DNA of 34,284 nucleotides from Chromatiales bacterium (GCA_024679535.1 JAIBDF010000022.1:1-34284), one strand, 5' to 3'. Counted from the stretch's first letter, positions 17,637 to 27,405 are shown. The notes: generated by a model from the letters alone, not told the origin. Numbers and translations are program-made.

Positions 17637-18068
17637 ATGGCCGTTGAGCAGACGCTCTCCATCATCAAGCCTGATGGTGTGCAAAAAAACCTGATCGGAG
17701 AGATCTACAGTCGTTTCGAGAAAGCCGGGCTGGAAATTGTCGCAGCACGCATGCTGCACCTCACCAAGGAACAGGCCGAGGGCTTTTACGCTGTCCACAA
17801 GGAGCGTCCTTTCTATAACGACCTCGTCACCTACATGACCTCCGGTCCGGTCGTCGTGTCGGCGATAAGCGGCGACGGCGCAATTCTCAAGCACCGCGAC
17901 ATCATGGGCGCGACCAATCCGGCGGAAGCCGAGCCCGGGACCATTCGCGCTGATTTTGCAGAGAGCATCGAAGAGAACATCTGCCATGGTTCTGATGCGG
18001 CAGAGACTGCCGCTGTCGAAATCGCCTTCTTCTTCGGTGACGACGGCGTTTGCCCGCGTACTCGATAA
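17637..18068 (+). CDS. ndk: Nucleoside diphosphate kinase
   Basis: A 143-residue Ndk, matching E. coli from [18 protein letters not shown] to the identical tail VCPRTR. The phosphohistidine is His117 in [14 protein letters not shown]. Other kept motifs are MTSGPVVV and LMGATNPA-like [10 protein letters not shown]. It transfers the gamma phosphate between nucleoside triphosphates and diphosphates. It is preceded by a strong ribosome site and followed by rlmN after 7 bases, the ndk-rlmN order seen in E. coli. Confidence 0.97.
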   Translation: MAVEQTLSIIKPDGVQKNLIGEIYSRFEKAGLEIVAARMLHLTKEQAEGFYAVHKERPFYNDLVTYMTSGPVVVSAISGDGAILKHRDIMGATNPAEAEPGTIRADFAESIEENICHGSDAAETAAVEIAFFFGDDGVCPRTR

Positions 18069-18075
18069 GGGCGGC

Positions 18076-19197
18076 ATGACGGCGGCCCCTGACAAGATCA
18101 ACCTGCTCGGCATGTCGCAAGACATGCTCGAGCAGTTTTTTGCCGAGCGCGACGAAAAGCCGTTTCGCGCCCGGCAAATCCTGCAGTGGGTTCACCAGCG
18201 AGGTGTTGTCGATTTCGACGCGATGACAGACCTGTCGAAGAAACTGCGTGAGCGCCTGCACGCGGACGCTGAGATTATCCTGCCGGCGGTGCAGTCGCGT
18301 CACGACTCGTCGGACGGAACGGTCAAATGGCTGTTTGCGACGGACTGCGGACAGGCCATTGAAACCGTGTTCATCCCGGAGCCGGATCGCGGCACCCTGT
18401 GTATTTCTTCCCAGGTTGGCTGTGCGCTCGATTGCGCTTTTTGTGCGACCGGCGCGCAGGGCTTCAATCGCAACCTGACCAGTGCCGAGATTATCGGCCA
18501 GGTGTTCGTCGCTAACAGTGAATTGCCGCGACGCGAAAACGGCGAGCCTGCTGTTACCAACGTTGTGTTCATGGGTATGGGTGAGCCGCTTGCGAATTAT
18601 CGCAACGTGATACCGGCTCTTAAATTGCTGGTATCGGACTGGTCCTACGGGTTGTCGCGTCGCAGAGTTACGGTGAGTACTTCAGGGCTGGTCCCACAGC
18701 TGAACAAGCTGGCCGATGAGTGCAACGTTGCGCTGGCCGTCTCGTTGCACGCGCCCAATGACGCGCTGCGCAACGATATAGTGCCGATCAACAAGCTGCA
18801 TCCGATCGCTACCTTGCTTGAGGCCTGCTGGACCTACGCGGCCAAGCACGCCAATCGATTTATTACATTTGAGTACGTGATGCTGCGCGGGGTGAATGAT
18901 TCGCTCGCACACGCGGACGAACTTGCCGAACTCCTCGACAAAAAACCTGCGAAGGTCAATCTGATTCCGTTCAACCCCTTCCCGGGCACCGTATTCAAGC
19001 GGTCGTCGGCCGATACGATTCGGCATTTCCAGAATCGGTTGCGCCAGAAAGGGATGGTCGCAACGACCCGCAAGACGCGGGGCGACGACATCGATGCAGC
19101 CTGCGGGCAATTGGCAGGTAAAGTGAGTGATCGCGTACGAAACCGACTTGGAGACAAGACCTTCGGCAACAGAAATATAAAGGTGGTGTCAGCGTGA
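18076..19197 (+). CDS. rlmN: Dual-specificity 23S rRNA/tRNA adenine-C2 methyltransferase RlmN
   Basis: The ATG at 18076, 7 bases after the ndk stop, gives 373 residues. An earlier in-frame start lies inside ndk and is rejected. It is a radical SAM enzyme with the cluster motif Cys116-x3-Cys120-x2-Cys123 ([12 protein letters not shown]). The two mechanism cysteines are Cys109 (TLCISSQ) and Cys343 (DIDAACGQL). It adds methyl to C2 of A2503 in 23S rRNA and A37 in some tRNAs. [17 protein letters not shown] and AVSLHAPND are further family motifs. Cfr-type C8 methylation is unlikely because of the gene order. It overlaps the next gene by GTGA. Confidence 0.95.
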   Translation: MTAAPDKINLLGMSQDMLEQFFAERDEKPFRARQILQWVHQRGVVDFDAMTDLSKKLRERLHADAEIILPAVQSRHDSSDGTVKWLFATDCGQAIETVFIPEPDRGTLCISSQVGCALDCAFCATGAQGFNRNLTSAEIIGQVFVANSELPRRENGEPAVTNVVFMGMGEPLANYRNVIPALKLLVSDWSYGLSRRRVTVSTSGLVPQLNKLADECNVALAVSLHAPNDALRNDIVPINKLHPIATLLEACWTYAAKHANRFITFEYVMLRGVNDSLAHADELAELLDKKPAKVNLIPFNPFPGTVFKRSSADTIRHFQNRLRQKGMVATTRKTRGDDIDAACGQLAGKVSDRVRNRLGDKTFGNRNIKVVSA

Positions 19198-19955
19198 AGA
19201 AGAGCGAACTGTTAGTGGTGTTGTTATGCATCGGCACCCTGTTGTCAGCATGCGTCTCGACAACCACGGGCACGCCGGCCCCCGAGGCTAACGAAGCGGA
19301 CGCATCGGAACTCAACTATCAGTTGGGCGCCCGTTACTACCAGAACGGCAGGTACGAGCTGGCTCGCGACCGTCTGATGCTGGCAATTGAGCTCGACCCA
19401 AAGATGGTCGTTGCCTACACGACACTGGGCATGACCTATGAGGCGTTGGACAATCCGCGGCTCGCGACGGAGGCTTACGAAAACGCGGTTCGGATAGCGC
19501 CCCGCGACTTTGACGTCAATAACGCGTATGCCGTATATCTTTGCAAGGCGCGCGATTATGAAGGCTCGAGCAAGTACTTCATGAGGGCTGCGGATCATCC
19601 TGAAAATGACAATGCGGAGCGGACCCTGACGAACGCAGGACTCTGCATGTTAAACAAGCCGGATATGGCTGAAGCAGAACGATTCTTCCGCGCGGCGCTC
19701 GAGCGGCGTTCAAGCTACGGCGAGGCGCTGCTGCAGATGTGCCTGCTAAAATACAAGCAGCAGGATTTCATGAGCGCCCGGGCGTTCCTGCAACGCTTCA
19801 TGAGCTCGGCCAAGCCGACACCTGGCGTCCTCTTTCTGGCAGCGGAAATTGAGGGCAAACTGGGCAATGAACGCGGTCGTAGCGAATTCGTCGACCAGTT
19901 AATAAGCGAGTTTCCCGAGTCGCCTGAGGCACGCAAGGCATTGAGTAGCGGATAA
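19194..19955 (+). CDS. pilF: PilF/PilW-type TPR lipoprotein
   Basis: A 253-residue lipoprotein starting at a GTG that overlaps the rlmN stop (GTGA). The lipobox LLSAC places the acylated Cys at 20. The rest is a row of TPR repeats, e.g. [40 protein letters not shown] and [20 protein letters not shown]. PilF/PilW is an outer-membrane pilotin that helps the type IV pilus secretin assemble. Its position between rlmN and rodZ is common in gammaproteobacteria with type IV pili. No pilus gene is in the window to confirm function. Confidence 0.85.
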   Translation: MKKSELLVVLLCIGTLLSACVSTTTGTPAPEANEADASELNYQLGARYYQNGRYELARDRLMLAIELDPKMVVAYTTLGMTYEALDNPRLATEAYENAVRIAPRDFDVNNAYAVYLCKARDYEGSSKYFMRAADHPENDNAERTLTNAGLCMLNKPDMAEAERFFRAALERRSSYGEALLQMCLLKYKQQDFMSARAFLQRFMSSAKPTPGVLFLAAEIEGKLGNERGRSEFVDQLISEFPESPEARKALSSG

Positions 19956-19964
19956 TAGTTATCC

Positions 19965-20849
19965 ATGAGTGACGACGTAGAAAAAAAGCAGGACGAGACT
20001 GCGCCAGAAGAGGGCCATGGGCCGATGGGTGGCGAACGCCTGGCCGAGGCGCGTCGTGAGCAACAGATTTCGGTTTATGAGATTGCCAAAGAGCTGCACC
20101 TGGACGAACCGAAGGTGCGCGCACTGGAGCGCAACGAGTTCGATGTTTTGGGTGCGCCGGTGTTCGCGAAAGGACACCTGAAGACCTATGCGCAGCTTGT
20201 CCATATCGACGTGGCCGACGTACTGTCCGACTACTATCAACTCACTCGCGCGGCGGCAGTTCCGCCGGTCATCCCGACTCGACCCAGGGTCCGTCGGGAG
20301 TTGTCTCCGGGTCCGTGGATCGCTGCACTTGTCGTTGTCATCGTCGTTGCCACCCTCTACTGGTGGTTTACACGGCCGCTTGATCCAGCAGCGCAGGTCG
20401 ACGAGTCGCCGATCGTGGAAGACAGTATGATCGTGGCGCCGGGGGAAACCGGGGAAGATACGGTGACGACACCCCCTGACACCAGCGATGCCGAGGTCAT
20501 AGAACCGCCAGTTCAGGAGCCGGTTGCCGAACCCGTAACCGAACCCGTAAACCAACCCGTCATTGAGAGCGAGCCTGGATCGTCGCCACCTGTCGAGGAT
20601 GGGCAAATGCGTGTGCTGGTCACTTACTCCGGCGACTGCTGGACGGAAATCAGCGATGCGAGAGGCCGTCGCCTGCTGTTCGCTCTTGGTAAGGATGGCC
20701 GCACGGTGGAACTTAGTGGCGTTGAACCGTTCAACGTCTTATTAGGCAATCCCGGCAATGTTAGTCTGCGCGTTAATGGCGAGGACTACGCGTTGCCGGC
20801 GACCAGTCGTCCCGATCGTCCCATGCGGCTGACAATTTCAGGATCATGA
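19965..20849 (+). CDS. rodZ: Cytoskeletal membrane protein RodZ
   Basis: A 294-residue protein with the RodZ layout. A cytosolic helix-turn-helix domain (about 22-92, GERLAEARREQQISVYEIAK and FAKGHLKTYAQ) contacts MreB. One membrane segment lies at about 117-135. A proline-rich periplasmic linker (about 165-205) follows, then a C-terminal beta domain (MRVLVTYSGDCWTEISDARG and RTVELSGVEPFNVLLGNP). It links MreB to the cell-wall elongation machinery. The linker contains four near-identical 12-base units. It overlaps hisS by ATGA; ispG, which separates rodZ and hisS in E. coli, is missing here. Confidence 0.92.
   Translation: MSDDVEKKQDETAPEEGHGPMGGERLAEARREQQISVYEIAKELHLDEPKVRALERNEFDVLGAPVFAKGHLKTYAQLVHIDVADVLSDYYQLTRAAAVPPVIPTRPRVRRELSPGPWIAALVVVIVVATLYWWFTRPLDPAAQVDESPIVEDSMIVAPGETGEDTVTTPPDTSDAEVIEPPVQEPVAEPVTEPVNQPVIESEPGSSPPVEDGQMRVLVTYSGDCWTEISDARGRRLLFALGKDGRTVELSGVEPFNVLLGNPGNVSLRVNGEDYALPATSRPDRPMRLTISGS
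20517..20564 (+). repeat. Four 12-base tandem units in rodZ linker
   Basis: In-frame units encode EPVA, EPVT, EPVN and QPVI. The second and third units are nearly identical (GAACCCGTAACC, GAACCCGTAAAC). Such a run can change length by slippage without breaking the frame and would only alter linker length in the periplasm. Confidence 0.8.
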
Positions 20850-22117
20850 GCAAAAAACCACAGACTGTTCGCGGGATGAACGACATCCTGCCCGAGACTG
20901 CTGCGAGCTGGCAGTTCCTGGAAAAAGAAGTCGAGAACGTCATTGAGGCTTACGGCTACCGACAAGTGCGCTTACCGCTACTGGAGCACACCGAGGTGTT
21001 CCGCCGTTCGATTGGCGAGGTTACCGACATCGTTGAAAAAGAGATGTATACCTTCGACGATGATGGAGACAGTCTCACGCTCCGCCCAGAGGCGACAGCC
21101 AGTATGGTGCGCGCCGGTATTACCCACGGTCTGTTTCATAACCAGAAGCAGAAACTCTGGACGGTTGGGCCCATGTTTCGTCGCGAGCGACCGCAAGCCG
21201 GGCGGTATCGCCAATTTCATCAATTTGATGTTGAGGCAATGGGCTATGAGGGCCCTGACGTCGATGCGGAACTGATCATTATGAGTGCGCGTTTATGGGA
21301 GCGCCTCGGCATCGACAAGATCCGACTGGAAATCAACTCGCTGGGTGTGCCTGAGTCGCGGGCCGGCTATCGTGAGGCCCTGGTCGAGTACTTTAATGGC
21401 GTGAAAAGTCAGCTCGATGAGGATAGTATTCGCCGCCTCGACAAGAACCCGCTCAGGATTCTGGATAGCAAGAACCCCGAGATGCAGGACATCGTGGCGG
21501 GTGCGCCCATCATGATGGACTACCTCGACGAGGCTTCCGCGGAGCACTTCGCCGGACTCAGGGCGCTGCTGGATGCGGCGGGTGTCGAGTATGCGGTCAA
21601 TCCGCGGCTGGTTCGTGGGCTTGACTACTATTCACGCACCGTATTTGAGTGGGTGACCGATGCGCTCGGCTCGCAAAACGCCGTTTGTGCAGGCGGTCGC
21701 TATGACGGCCTGATTGAGAAACTCGGGGGTCGGTCGACGCCGGCAATCGGGTGGGCGATGGGTGTCGAACGCTTCGTCTCGCTCTATGAGGCCTGCGGTG
21801 GACAGGTGCCGACCGTAATGCCGGATGTCTACCTCGTGGCTGTTGGTGAGGGTACGCAAGAGCGTGCTTTTGCGCTGGCAGAGGAACTTCGCGACGGCAT
21901 CGAGGGGATTCGGGTTGAAATGAATCTCGGCGGCGGCAGCTTCAAGACTCAAATAAAACGCGCGGACAAGAGCGCGGCGAATTACGCGCTGATACTCGGA
22001 GAGCAAGAGCTCAGCGAAGGGTGCATCGGCCTGAAGCCGTTGCGCAGTAATGATGAACAGGAAAGCATTGTGCTGGATGAACTGGCGTCGGTGCTTAAGG
22101 GCAGATTGAGCGGCTAA
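20846..22117 (+). CDS. hisS: Histidyl-tRNA synthetase
   Basis: A 423-residue class II synthetase. The N-terminus VRGMNDILPETAASWQFLE, motif 2 VGPMFRRERPQAGRYRQFHQ, the histidine-specific motifs LVRGLDYYSRTVFEW and AGGRYDGL, motif 3 (PAIGWAMGVERFV) and the C-terminal anticodon-binding domain are all present. It charges tRNA-His. The length equals the E. coli enzyme within one residue. It is translationally coupled to rodZ (ATGA) and followed by yfgM after 28 bases. Confidence 0.97.
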   Translation: MSKKPQTVRGMNDILPETAASWQFLEKEVENVIEAYGYRQVRLPLLEHTEVFRRSIGEVTDIVEKEMYTFDDDGDSLTLRPEATASMVRAGITHGLFHNQKQKLWTVGPMFRRERPQAGRYRQFHQFDVEAMGYEGPDVDAELIIMSARLWERLGIDKIRLEINSLGVPESRAGYREALVEYFNGVKSQLDEDSIRRLDKNPLRILDSKNPEMQDIVAGAPIMMDYLDEASAEHFAGLRALLDAAGVEYAVNPRLVRGLDYYSRTVFEWVTDALGSQNAVCAGGRYDGLIEKLGGRSTPAIGWAMGVERFVSLYEACGGQVPTVMPDVYLVAVGEGTQERAFALAEELRDGIEGIRVEMNLGGGSFKTQIKRADKSAANYALILGEQELSEGCIGLKPLRSNDEQESIVLDELASVLKGRLSG

Positions 22118-22145
22118 CGGCCGCCACAGGTATAAAGGCAGTATC

Positions 22146-22871
22146 GTGGACGATTTAATTTCGGAAAAAGAACAGATTGAACAACTTCGCTCCTGGTGGT
22201 CGGAATACGGCGGCTACGTCATCGGCGGATTGGGTCTGGGTATCGCGTTGCTCGCGGGCCTGAACTATTACACGAATAGCAAGCTGGAAGCGCAGCTCGA
22301 GGCTTCGGTGCTGTACGAGTCGCTGACCCAGCATGTCGTGTCCGGCAGTCTCGAAGCGGCTGAAACCGTGGCGGATGATCTCGGCACCAACTATGCCGCG
22401 ACCAGCTACGCCCCGCAGGCCCAGTTTGCCATGGCTCGTTTGTACATGGATAAGAATCGCGACCAGGACGCGGCCGACGCGCTGAACGGCATCATCGCCA
22501 GCGAAGCCGACGAAGAGCTCAAATTCGTTGCGCGTGCGCGCCTTGCGAGGGTTTATCTATATCAAAACAAAGCGCAGGAAGTTGTCGACATGCTGGAAGG
22601 ACAGCAGTCTGAAGCGTTTGGCCCCGTCTACCAGGAGTTACTTGGCGATGCCTACCACGCGCTCGGTCGCATTGAAGACGCCCAGGCGGCGTACCAGGGT
22701 GTGATGCTGAACCCGCGTTCAGGCGAATTAGTTGACCAGCAGCTCATTCAGTGGAAAGCGCTCGATCTGCCGGAAGCCTCGGCTACAGATGAGGTTGTCG
22801 AAGAAGCGGTTGTTCAGGAACCCACGTCGGAAGACACAGTCGAAGCTACCGAGGCCGAGGAAACCGAGTGA
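22146..22871 (+). CDS. yfgM: YfgM family membrane protein (periplasmic TPR)
   Basis: A 241-residue protein starting at a GTG. It has a short cytosolic N-terminus (SEKEQIEQLRSWWSEYG, the family signature), one membrane segment at about 21-42, and a periplasmic TPR-like domain. The C-terminal tail is very acidic with many Glu and Val. In E. coli YfgM binds the SecYEG translocon together with PpiD and works in the periplasmic chaperone network. It lies between hisS and bamB as in E. coli, and overlaps bamB by GTGA. Confidence 0.9.
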   Translation: MDDLISEKEQIEQLRSWWSEYGGYVIGGLGLGIALLAGLNYYTNSKLEAQLEASVLYESLTQHVVSGSLEAAETVADDLGTNYAATSYAPQAQFAMARLYMDKNRDQDAADALNGIIASEADEELKFVARARLARVYLYQNKAQEVVDMLEGQQSEAFGPVYQELLGDAYHALGRIEDAQAAYQGVMLNPRSGELVDQQLIQWKALDLPEASATDEVVEEAVVQEPTSEDTVEATEAEETE

Positions 22872-24067
22872 ACAACCCGATTCGCATTGCTGCCCTGATC
22901 GTTGCAACGATGCTGGTTGCATCGTGCGGGATGTTTGGTGACAAGGATGAAGAGCTCAAGCCGATGGAGCTCGTCAAATTCGACCAGACACTCAAGATCA
23001 AGAAGATCTGGAGTGCGAGTGTCGGCAGTAATGCAGAATTTCTGCGTCTTGGATTGCGACCCGCCGGTGATGGCAGCCGTATATACGCGGCCGGTCACGA
23101 TGGCAGTGTCACTGCGTTCAATCCCGAAACCGGGAAGCAGATCTGGCGCAACAAGCTGGAAACTAAACTGACGGCGGGTCCGGGTGTTGCCGAAGGGCGC
23201 GTGGTTGTTACGAGTCAGGACGGTTATGCCATTGCGCTCGACGCTGCGACCGGTGCGGAACAATGGCGCGTCGAGATCGAGGGTGAATCACTGGCGCGAC
23301 CGTTGATCAAAGACGACACGGTTATCGTGCAAACGATCGACAATCGCCTCGAAGCCTTATACTTATTTGACGGTCGGAAACGCTGGACACTTGTACAAAG
23401 TGCGCCGGCGCTCACGATGCGTGGTTCCGCCAGCCCCATAGTCGTGGGCCAGACCGTTATTGCCGGATTCGATACGGGACGCATCATTGCTGCGGACCTC
23501 GATACCGGCACGATCATTTGGGAGTCGCTGCTGTCTCCGCCGAAGGGACGATCCGACCTTGACCGCCTCTCGGATATCGATGGATCGTTTGCCGCTGTCG
23601 GGCAGGATCTTTATTCCTCCGGATACCAGGGACGTCTTGCTGCACTGGCGAGTGAATCCGGACAGGTTCTCTGGAATCGTGAAATTTCATCGTATTCCGG
23701 CGTTAGCGCAGACTGGAACAGTGTCTTCACGGTTCGCGATGATGGTGAGATCGTCGCACTGAAGCGTATTAACGGCAACGAGATATGGCGCAACGCGTCT
23801 CTGCTGCGGCGCGAACCCACGCTGCCGGTGCCATTCAACACGACGGTCATTGTTGGCGATCTCGAGGGATACCTGCACTTCTTCAGTAATATCGATGGCG
23901 AGCCCGTGGCGCGCCTGCGCTTGGGTAGCAAAGCAATTACTGCTGTCCCGCTGGTTATGGCCAATCGCCTCTACGTACAGAGCGATGGAGGCAACCTTGC
24001 TGCGTATGTGGTTGTCGACGACCGACCAAAACGTACGCAGCCCGACGTCGCCGAAGACGGTTCCTGA
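22868..24067 (+). CDS. bamB: Outer membrane assembly lipoprotein BamB
   Basis: A 399-residue lipoprotein with GTG start (GTGA overlap with yfgM) and lipobox VASC with Cys20. The body is a PQQ-type eight-bladed propeller; repeated blade ends of the form TGKQIWRNKLETKL, TGAEQWRVEIEGES, DTGTIIWESLLSPP and NGNEIWRNASLLRR are visible. BamB is part of the BAM complex that inserts beta-barrel proteins into the outer membrane. Gene order yfgM-bamB-der matches E. coli. Confidence 0.94.
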   Translation: MNNPIRIAALIVATMLVASCGMFGDKDEELKPMELVKFDQTLKIKKIWSASVGSNAEFLRLGLRPAGDGSRIYAAGHDGSVTAFNPETGKQIWRNKLETKLTAGPGVAEGRVVVTSQDGYAIALDAATGAEQWRVEIEGESLARPLIKDDTVIVQTIDNRLEALYLFDGRKRWTLVQSAPALTMRGSASPIVVGQTVIAGFDTGRIIAADLDTGTIIWESLLSPPKGRSDLDRLSDIDGSFAAVGQDLYSSGYQGRLAALASESGQVLWNREISSYSGVSADWNSVFTVRDDGEIVALKRINGNEIWRNASLLRREPTLPVPFNTTVIVGDLEGYLHFFSNIDGEPVARLRLGSKAITAVPLVMANRLYVQSDGGNLAAYVVVDDRPKRTQPDVAEDGS

Positions 24068-24092
24068 GCGGCATCGGTAGAGGTGCTGCCCC

Positions 24093-25481
24093 ATGCTCCC
24101 TGTCATCGCGCTGATCGGCCGGCCTAATGTAGGCAAGTCGACGTTGTTCAACCGGCTCACGCGCTCCCGCGATGCGCTGGTAGCCGACTATCCGGGCCTG
24201 ACCCGCGATCGCAAGTTCGGTTTTGGCAGGCTGGGTCCCATTCCCTATATCGTTATCGACACGGGCGGCGTTGCCGGCGGCGAAGAAGGTATCGAAGAGG
24301 CTATGGTCGCGCAGACGATCAAGGCGCTGCAGGAAGCAGATGCCGCGATCATCATGGTCGATGGCCGCAGTGGCCTGACGGCAGCTGACGAACACGTTGC
24401 CGATCTCGCGCGCCGCCACGCGAAGAAAACCTGGTTAGCGGTTAACAAGGCCGAGGGCCTCGAATCCACCACGGCAAATGCCGATTTTTACGGGCTGGGC
24501 CTTGGCGACCCGATCGCCGTGTCTGCCGCGCACGGCGACCGCATCAGTGCGCTCATGGACGAAGTGCTGGCGCCCTATGAGGAAGAGGAGTCGGCACCGG
24601 AAGCCGACGACGAAAATGAACTGCGGATTGCGGTTATCGGCCGACCTAATGTGGGCAAGTCGACACTGATTAATCGTCTGCTAGGCGAAGACCGGATGGT
24701 CGTCTATGACATGCCAGGCACGACACGCGACACTATCGAGGTGCCGTTCGAGCGCAGTGATCGCAAGTACATGCTGATTGATACCGCCGGCATTCGACGC
24801 AAAGCGCGCGTCAGCGAGGCGATCGAAAAGTTCAGTATCGTGAAGGCACTGCAGGCAATCGAAAAGGCGCATGTTGTTATCGCTGTGCTTGATGCGCAGG
24901 AGGGCGTGACCGAGCAGGACGTCAGTTTGCTGGGCCTGGTGGTCGAGCGCGGCAGGGCGCTGGTTGTTGTAACTAATAAGTGGGACGGCCTGTCACCGGA
25001 TCAGCGCAAGAAAGTGAGGGACGATCTTGAGCGGCGCCTGCCATTCCTCGATTTCGCCGAACGCATCACGATTTCAGCGCTGCACGGCACGGCTGTTGGT
25101 GACCTGTTGCCAGCTGTAGAGCGCGCCTACCGTGCAGCAACGACCGACCTGTCAACGACCGAGCTAACAAGAGAGCTCGAAGCGGCCGTGATGGAACACG
25201 CCACTCCGATGATACGTGGACGGCGCGTCAAACTCAGGTATGCCCATCAGGGCGGGCGGAATCCGCCCGTCATCGTGATTCACGGCAACCAGACCAACAA
25301 GCTTCCGGAATCGTATCACCGATACCTGATTAATCGTTTCCGCAAAGCGTTCAAGCTCAAGGGTACGCCGGTCCGTCTTGCATTCAAGAAAGGCAAGAAC
25401 CCGTTCGAAGGTCGCCGCAACAAGCTGACGCCACGCCAGGAACGCAAGCGTGCGCGGTTGATGAAGCGCGTCAAGAAATAG
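24093..25481 (+). CDS. der: Ribosome assembly GTPase Der (EngA)
   Basis: A 462-residue protein with two GTPase domains in tandem. P-loops GRPNVGKST lie at 9-17 and 183-191, DTGG and DTAG switch-II motifs at 56 and 230, and guanine-specificity motifs NKAE (118-121) and NKWD. The first has Glu in place of the usual Asp. The C-terminal KH-like domain ends in a basic tail ([20 protein letters not shown]). It acts late in 50S subunit maturation. Confidence 0.96.
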   Translation: MLPVIALIGRPNVGKSTLFNRLTRSRDALVADYPGLTRDRKFGFGRLGPIPYIVIDTGGVAGGEEGIEEAMVAQTIKALQEADAAIIMVDGRSGLTAADEHVADLARRHAKKTWLAVNKAEGLESTTANADFYGLGLGDPIAVSAAHGDRISALMDEVLAPYEEEESAPEADDENELRIAVIGRPNVGKSTLINRLLGEDRMVVYDMPGTTRDTIEVPFERSDRKYMLIDTAGIRRKARVSEAIEKFSIVKALQAIEKAHVVIAVLDAQEGVTEQDVSLLGLVVERGRALVVVTNKWDGLSPDQRKKVRDDLERRLPFLDFAERITISALHGTAVGDLLPAVERAYRAATTDLSTTELTRELEAAVMEHATPMIRGRRVKLRYAHQGGRNPPVIVIHGNQTNKLPESYHRYLINRFRKAFKLKGTPVRLAFKKGKNPFEGRRNKLTPRQERKRARLMKRVKK

Positions 25482-25508
25482 CAGGGGCTATACTAACGTC
25501 CTGTCTCG

Positions 25509-26612
25509 ATGGAGCGTGTTATGAGTTCGGCACGAAAAAGCGTTACCTACGACGGACAGTTTCGCATGCATCGTGCGGGCTTCCTCGAGTCGCCGACACT
25601 CGCCTACGAGACGTGGGGTGAGCTCAACGCAGCCCGCGACAATGCCATACTGATTTTTACCGGACTGTCACCGTCCGCCCATGCGACCTCCTGCGCCGTG
25701 GATCCAACGCCGGGTTGGTGGGAAGAAATGATCGGTACCGGTCTGCCCATCGATACGGATCGCTACTTCGTGATTTGCGTAAATTCACTGGGCAGCTGTT
25801 TTGGATCGACGGGCCCGGCGTCGATTGACCCGCTGACGGGAGAGCGCTACCGGCTCAATTTTCCGGTGCTGACGCTGGAGGATGTTGCCGAATCCGCCTG
25901 GTTCGTCGTGCAGCAGCTCGGTGTCGAAGTGCTGCACACGGTGATTGGCTGTTCGATGGGTGGCATGAGCGGCCTCGCATTTTGTGTTCGGCATCCGGAC
26001 AGGGTGCGCGCGTTCATATCCGTATCGTCGAGCACGCGGGCGCTGCCGTTCTCGATCGCGGTACGTTCCCTGCAACGCGAAATGATTCGTTCGGATCCAA
26101 AATGGATGAAGGGTGACTACGAAGTCGGTGACCCGCCCATCACAGGCCAGCGACTGGCGCGCAAGCTGGGGATGATCACCTACCGGTCTCCAGAGGAATG
26201 GGTTCAGCGATTCGGGCGCGAGCGCTCGACATCGCATGCGCGAATCGAGGACCAGTTCGTGCTCGAGTTCTCAGTCGAGTCTTATCTTGAGAACAGCGCG
26301 AATAAATTCACGGGTGCATTCGATCCCAACTGCTACCTGTACCTGTCCCACGCATCCGATCTGTTCGATCTCGCGGAGTACGGTGGCTCATTGCAAAACG
26401 GTTTCAAACGGCTGCAGCTCGAACGCGCCCTCGTGATCGGTGTGCGTACCGATATCCTGTTCCCGCCTGAACAGCAGCGCGAACTCGCAGAAGGGATTGC
26501 CGGTGTGTGCAAGGACACGCAGCTCGCGGCACTGGACTGTATTCGCGGCCACGATTCCTTCCTCGTGGACATGGATGCGTTTCGTCCGGTTATCTGGGAC
26601 TTTCTGGCGTAG
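25509..26612 (+). CDS. MetX-family O-acyltransferase, probable serine O-succinyltransferase
   Basis: A 367-residue alpha/beta hydrolase-fold enzyme with catalytic Ser149 (GCSMGGMSG), Asp315 (RTDILFP) and His348 (RGHDSFLVD). It would acylate the hydroxyl of serine or homoserine from an acyl-CoA. From memory, segments such as LIFTGLSPSAHA, DPTPGWWEEMIGTG, FDPNCYLYLSHASDLFDLAE and ITYRSPEEW resemble the Xanthomonas proteins reclassified as serine O-succinyltransferase (cysteine synthesis) more than classical homoserine O-acetyltransferases. The subclass is an inference. A second in-frame ATG four codons on (25521) is an alternative start. The 3' end overlaps the opposite-strand peptidase gene by 23 bases. 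Confidence 0.85.
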   Translation: MERVMSSARKSVTYDGQFRMHRAGFLESPTLAYETWGELNAARDNAILIFTGLSPSAHATSCAVDPTPGWWEEMIGTGLPIDTDRYFVICVNSLGSCFGSTGPASIDPLTGERYRLNFPVLTLEDVAESAWFVVQQLGVEVLHTVIGCSMGGMSGLAFCVRHPDRVRAFISVSSSTRALPFSIAVRSLQREMIRSDPKWMKGDYEVGDPPITGQRLARKLGMITYRSPEEWVQRFGRERSTSHARIEDQFVLEFSVESYLENSANKFTGAFDPNCYLYLSHASDLFDLAEYGGSLQNGFKRLQLERALVIGVRTDILFPPEQQRELAEGIAGVCKDTQLAALDCIRGHDSFLVDMDAFRPVIWDFLA

Positions 26613-27405
26613 TTAAGACGATTGCCGGGTCCACGGCGGTGCCATTCAGATAGGTACCAAAGTGCAGATGCGGCCCCGTCACGCGGCCCGTGGCGCCGAC
26701 AGATCCCAGGGTCTCGCCAGTCCCCACCATCTGACCTTCTTCAACCGCAATCTCACTCATGTGGCAGTACATGGTCACATAACCCTGACCGTGATCGACG
26801 ATGACCGTGTTGCCGTTAAAAAAATAATCACCCGTTGCGGTCACGATACCCTCCCGCGGCGCTTTGATCGGGGTGCCACTGGCAGCGGCGATATCCATTC
26901 CCTTGTGGGGCGATCGTGGCTGATCGTTGAAGAAACGCCGCAGGCCGAAACTGGAGCTGCGCGGTCCATCGACAGGAGGCGCAAGGGAGATTCCGTCGAC
27001 GGCTACCTCGCGAAAATTATTCAGGGCCCCGTCAATGATCTTGCGCTCGCGACCAATGCGATCAAGCTGTGCCTGATCCGGTGTCACGTAACTCTGGTTC
27101 TTTACCGTCAGGCGCTGCTCGGCATAGGCGTGGTCGGCCACCGTAACGCCCATCTCAATGCCATTTACCCGCACACTTATCTCGCCTGACTGCGTGTCCA
27201 GAGGAATACCTATCACGGCGTTCCAGCGATCGAGTGCCTGTACCACCAGTGCCGGCTTGCTGCCGTAGCTAACGTCGGGTTTGGGGAGCTTCGATGTACC
27301 GACATCCACGATTGCGATACCGCCGGGACGCGGCGAGTGCTCGGCCGCTGTTGATGCGGTTGCCGCAACCATCAAGCACAGCAGGAACAGGGTGCATCTC
27401 ATCAT
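26590..27405 (-). CDS. M23 (LytM) family metallopeptidase, periplasmic
   Basis: A 271-residue exported protein with signal peptide (hydrophobic 5-17, cleavage near 21), an N-terminal domain of about 120 residues, and a C-terminal LytM domain. Zinc ligands are His167 and Asp171 (HKGMD) and His248; His215 (MYCHMS) and His246 (GPHLHFG) complete the site. The full set suggests an active cell-wall endopeptidase rather than an EnvC/NlpD-type activator, which lacks such residues. It cleaves peptidoglycan crosslinks. It starts at an ATG overlapping the xseA stop (4 bases), so the two are co-translated. This pairing with xseA has no obvious functional link. Confidence 0.9.
   Translation of the reverse strand: MMRCTLFLLCLMVAATASTAAEHSPRPGGIAIVDVGTSKLPKPDVSYGSKPALVVQALDRWNAVIGIPLDTQSGEISVRVNGIEMGVTVADHAYAEQRLTVKNQSYVTPDQAQLDRIGRERKIIDGALNNFREVAVDGISLAPPVDGPRSSSFGLRRFFNDQPRSPHKGMDIAAASGTPIKAPREGIVTATGDYFFNGNTVIVDHGQGYVTMYCHMSEIAVEEGQMVGTGETLGSVGATGRVTGPHLHFGTYLNGTAVDPAIVLTTPESPR

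Noticed and set aside
17956-18075. 40-residue N-terminal extension of RlmN
   Set aside because: It lies inside ndk, and the ATG at 18076 gives the normal family length.
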